This document shows positions 61,596-64,000 of a DNA stretch of 64,000 nucleotides, one piece after another. The notes under the pieces are model-generated. The model did no database searches, was not told the DNA's origin, and was given only the letters and a program-made list of their open reading frames with translations. A program made the translations under genes and the position numbers. This DNA is from Paenibacillus amylolyticus (GTDB lineage: Bacteria; Bacillota; Bacilli; Paenibacillales; Paenibacillaceae), in contig NZ_RIAS01000017.1 of NCBI RefSeq assembly GCF_003719335.1, positions 90,071 to 154,070 on the forward strand, in the 5' to 3' direction. How positions within the stretch are numbered: position 1 is the first letter of the stretch; every line of letters begins with the position of its first letter.

Positions 61596-62747
61596 CTATG
61601 CAGCTTCTACTTCAAGGTTCAATAATGGCCTACGTGACTCTCGTCGCAGGACGAATCCGATGCCTAATGAAGCAATACCTATGATCAAAATACATGCTCC
61701 CAGCTCCACGCTGTAAAAACCAAGTTCACCGTTTCGAAAAGCCATACCACGGATCAACCGATTAAGCCAGTTCATAGGCAGTGCCCATGCCGTAATTTGA
61801 AAAAAGGTAGGAAACGCAAGCGGTGTTAATTGAATCCCTGTTACCAGAAAAGAAGGGTACAGGATGAGGCTCATTCGCGAACCGACTTTCGATACGTTTT
61901 GAACAGAATATCCGAGAAACATCGCTAGTAAGCATAATGCCATTGAATATAGCAGTAAAGGCACGATGAATACATACGGTGGCACTTCGAATCGCAGCTG
62001 TCCCACCTGTTTTAACATCCCGTAACTGAGCAGGGAAGAGCAGGTGCTTAAGATTGCATAAGGCAGAACGCGAATCCAGAGCTGGAACGGAGAGCTTCCC
62101 ACAGACAAAAGCTTGCCTTCTTGCCGGAGACGGGGAGCTATCGCTCCAGCTGCTCCAGTGGTTAACATTAAAATAACGATATTTACAAATCCAATCACCA
62201 TCGTTCCTGTATAACTGGAGGTTGGATTATATAACAAGTGCTGCGCAAGAGATAGCGGGGATACTATATCTTTAGCCGATTCTACGTTCATCCCCGTTTG
62301 AGTGAGACGGGTTACAGCAAAGATCGTATTTTCGGTCATCACAATCTCCTGAATCGCAGGACGAATACCACTAAGGCTGGAGGGCATCGTATTATCCATC
62401 CAGATCCCGATACTTGAGGATAGTCCTGCATCTTGCCTTTGCTGTAATCCATTCGGGATCGCAATGACCGCCACAGCCTGTTCATTAGCCAGCAGTATAT
62501 CTGGAGAGAGTCGATTGGGAAAGACGTTTGTAACTTCCATCAATGGTGAGGCATTGATCTGTTCAATAAGCTGCCTTGAATAGGAAGAGTGATCCTCATC
62601 CACCACCACAACAGGCGTTTCGCTCAATTGATTTCGGGAAAACATCAGTCCGAAGAATAGAGCAGCCACTAGAGGGGCTACAAAAATAAAAATAATCCAT
62701 TTACTCCCGCGTAGGCGATTCCATTCATCAGTCAGTGATGTTATCAA
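61596..62747 (-). CDS. ABC-2-type membrane permease (YhgE/YbhR-like)
   Basis: 383 residues from TTG, five bases after GGAGGT. One membrane segment near residues 18-36, an extracytoplasmic domain to about 175 (PVVVVDEDHSSYSRQLIEQI, then AVAVIAIPNGLQ), and five more segments from about 185 to the end. This is the ABC-2 permease layout used for export of drugs, lipids or toxins together with a membrane-fusion protein and an ATPase. The fusion protein gene overlaps upstream by 20 bases; no ATPase gene is in the window. Confidence 0.85.
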   Translation of the reverse strand: MITSLTDEWNRLRGSKWIIFIFVAPLVAALFFGLMFSRNQLSETPVVVVDEDHSSYSRQLIEQINASPLMEVTNVFPNRLSPDILLANEQAVAVIAIPNGLQQRQDAGLSSSIGIWMDNTMPSSLSGIRPAIQEIVMTENTIFAVTRLTQTGMNVESAKDIVSPLSLAQHLLYNPTSSYTGTMVIGFVNIVILMLTTGAAGAIAPRLRQEGKLLSVGSSPFQLWIRVLPYAILSTCSSLLSYGMLKQVGQLRFEVPPYVFIVPLLLYSMALCLLAMFLGYSVQNVSKVGSRMSLILYPSFLVTGIQLTPLAFPTFFQITAWALPMNWLNRLIRGMAFRNGELGFYSVELGACILIIGIASLGIGFVLRRESRRPLLNLEVEAA

Positions 62748-63150
62748 GCTGCACCTCCGCAGTCATACCCGGAAGCAGGTCCTTGCTTGTTGGAACCGAT
62801 ATACGGATCAGATACATGCTCAGATCTGCTTGCCCTTTTTCCCGTGTCATGCGCAGGTTAGCAAATTGAGGTGAGGGAGCCACCGAAGTTACCACTCCTT
62901 CTTTTACAAGTGGCTGCTCCAAATAAGGAAAGTGAACGTTTATTTTTTGATCTGCATGAAACTGCTCAATCTGCGATTCGGGAATATAGAAGTCGACGTA
63001 ATACGCTGCTGCATCTTGCGCTGTATTCAATATTCCCTGTTTGTTATTCTCAGCCTGACTTACGGCATCGGTACCTTTTGCAATCAACAAACCGCCTGCC
63101 AAAATAATGATCAACATGATAATGATATACAGGCCCCATTTAGATCTCAT
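62728..63150 (-). CDS. Very short HlyD-like membrane-fusion protein
   Basis: 140 residues; ATG at 63150 eight bases after GAGGGAG. One N-terminal membrane segment (about 6-24), then the C-terminal half of a HlyD/AcrA adaptor: AAAYYVDFYIPESQIEQFHADQKI, VTSVAPSPQFANLR, LLPGMTAEVQL. The lipoyl and coiled-coil regions that normally precede the barrel are absent, so the protein is about half the usual size. It overlaps both neighbours (four and 20 bases), so lpd, this gene and the permease are one operon. A natural mini-adaptor or a shortened one; no frame break is seen. Confidence 0.75.
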   Translation of the reverse strand: MRSKWGLYIIIMLIIILAGGLLIAKGTDAVSQAENNKQGILNTAQDAAAYYVDFYIPESQIEQFHADQKINVHFPYLEQPLVKEGVVTSVAPSPQFANLRMTREKGQADLSMYLIRISVPTSKDLLPGMTAEVQLDNITD

Positions 63151-64000
63151 GATGTTTTCTCCCTCGTTTTCATTTTTTCCATTTTCCCACAAGCTTGTTC
63201 TGCGGCCTCCATAATGATTTCTCCCAGCGTCGGGTGAGGATGAATGGTCATGGCCAAATCTTCCGCCGTTGCTCCCATTTCAATAGCAAGAGACAACTCG
63301 GAGATCAGCGTAGAAGCTTCAGCTCCGACAATCTGTGCACCTAATATAAGACCCGATGTAGCGTGAGCTACAATTTTAACAAAACCTTCGGTTTCCTTTA
63401 GAGCAAGTGCACGGCCATTGATGGAAAAAACAGATTTTCCATCGACAATGGGAATGGATTTTTGCTTACATTCCGTCTCGCTAAGACCAACGCTAGTGAT
63501 CTCCGGATGTGAAAACACAACTAGCGGAATCGCCTTATAGTCGATGATAGAGGGTTTACCCGCAATAGCCTCTGCTGCAATCTTTGCTTCATACGAAGCT
63601 TTATGAGCTAGAGCAGGGCCTTGAACGATATCTCCAATAGCATAAATATGCGGGATGGATGTTCTGCACTGCCCGTCAATCTCAATCAACCCTTGTGGAG
63701 TGGGGGAGAGACCTATATTTTCAAGACCTAAAGTGCCGTCTGTGTTCGGTTTCCTGCCCACCGTAATTAACGCATATTCCGCTTGAACAACGTCGCGTTC
63801 ATTCAGACGTGTATAGTGGAGATCGATGTGACTCGTATACTGGTCTGCTCCTGTAACTTTAGCTCCGGTTAAGATGGTTATGCCGTCTTTTTTCAGTTGA
63901 CGAATAACAGGTTCAACAAGCTCGGCTTCGAATCCCGGCAAAATCTGTTCACCCCCCTCAAGCATCGTAACTTTGGTTCCAAATCTTGCAAACATCTGAC
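63147..64000 (-). CDS. lpdA: Dihydrolipoamide dehydrogenase, C-terminal part (5' partial)
   Basis: The frame is open past the window end; 284 residues are visible, about the last 60% of the protein. QMFARFGTKVTMLEG continues the NAD-binding domain, ITVGRKPNTDG follows, the second FAD motif is HIYAIGDIVQGPALAHKA, and the interface domain ends with the catalytic His-Glu pair in MTIHPHPTLGEIIMEA. The enzyme reoxidises lipoamide with NAD in 2-oxoacid dehydrogenase complexes. Downstream coupling to a fusion protein and ABC-2 permease is unusual; other complex genes may lie outside the window. Confidence 0.9.
   Translation of the reverse strand, partial: QMFARFGTKVTMLEGGEQILPGFEAELVEPVIRQLKKDGITILTGAKVTGADQYTSHIDLHYTRLNERDVVQAEYALITVGRKPNTDGTLGLENIGLSPTPQGLIEIDGQCRTSIPHIYAIGDIVQGPALAHKASYEAKIAAEAIAGKPSIIDYKAIPLVVFSHPEITSVGLSETECKQKSIPIVDGKSVFSINGRALALKETEGFVKIVAHATSGLILGAQIVGAEASTLISELSLAIEMGATAEDLAMTIHPHPTLGEIIMEAAEQACGKMEKMKTREKTS

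Noticed and set aside
61475..61684. 69-codon plus-strand frame after the MFS gene
   Set aside because: It runs through the terminator hairpin and into the antisense of the ABC-2 permease gene, without a ribosome site.
1..64000. CRISPR array, tRNA/rRNA genes, prophage or replication origin
   Set aside because: No regularly spaced repeats, no tRNA-like cloverleaf and no phage or DnaA-box cluster were seen on reading both strands; this was by eye, not by covariance search.

Overview
The window looks like part of a Paenibacillus-type chromosome (Firmicutes, about 46-48% GC). The reasons are strong AGGAGG-type ribosome sites, frequent TTG/GTG starts, lipoprotein-anchored CUT1 sugar importers beside YesM/YesN-like two-component systems, many AraC- and LacI-type regulators next to glycoside hydrolases, CcpA-type cre sites and TnrA/GlnR-type sites. 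I count 55 protein-coding features: two are cut by the window edges, and one further transposase fragment is a remnant. No tRNA, rRNA or CRISPR array was seen.

Layout. 1-2.9 kb: end of an ECF sigma factor fused to a degenerate peptidase-like domain, a membrane-anchored alpha/beta hydrolase and an NAD(P)-binding protein. 3.1-10.4 kb: a tightly coupled operon of a beta-sandwich protein, PHP phosphoesterase, GDPD-family phosphodiesterase, LacI regulator and a four-gene ABC importer, probably for a phosphodiester compound. 10.5-16.2 kb: VOC protein, a double GH43 enzyme, a secreted glucoamylase-like protein under two matching operators, a kinase-like phosphotransferase and an IS3 remnant. 16.7-30.2 kb: a CUT1 sugar ABC transporter, two-component system, LacI regulator, FAD oxidoreductase, SurA-like protein and a large secreted beta-helix protein, a polysaccharide-use locus. 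30.4-38.4 kb: transglutaminase, AraC regulators, SDR, and a urease made of a gamma-beta fusion plus alpha subunit with no accessory genes beside it, preceded by two TnrA/GlnR-like boxes. 38.5-44.3 kb: ROK kinase, then a beta-glucuronide locus (AraC regulator, GPH symporter, UidA-type beta-glucuronidase). 44.4-48.4 kb: ATPase, DinB protein, AraC regulator and a GH43-CBM6 enzyme. 48.6-55.8 kb: an AraC regulator divergent from an operon that encodes three Weimberg-pathway steps from D-xylonate to 2-oxoglutarate plus a GH43 beta-xylosidase. 55.9-64 kb: FAD monooxygenase/TetR pair, small SH3-like protein, GNAT, LysR/MFS pair, ABC-2 permease with a very short membrane-fusion protein, and the end of a dihydrolipoamide dehydrogenase gene.

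How it works together. Most of the window is carbon scavenging: secreted or imported plant-type glycans are cut by cytoplasmic GH43/GH2 enzymes, each locus having its own regulator, with cre-like sites in front of (or inside) several operons. The xylan branch is the most complete: beta-xylosidase supplies xylose, and xylonate dehydratase, an FAH-fold dehydratase and a semialdehyde dehydrogenase would carry xylonate to 2-oxoglutarate without phosphorylation; the first oxidation step is not in the window.

Most unusual items: a 66-67 bp palindromic element present twice, one copy sitting exactly in the loop of a terminator; the CehA/McbA-type protein split into two coupled genes; the fused urease with tandem nitrogen-control boxes; the Weimberg operon with an intragenic cre; and the sigma factor joined to a peptidase-like domain that has lost its active site.
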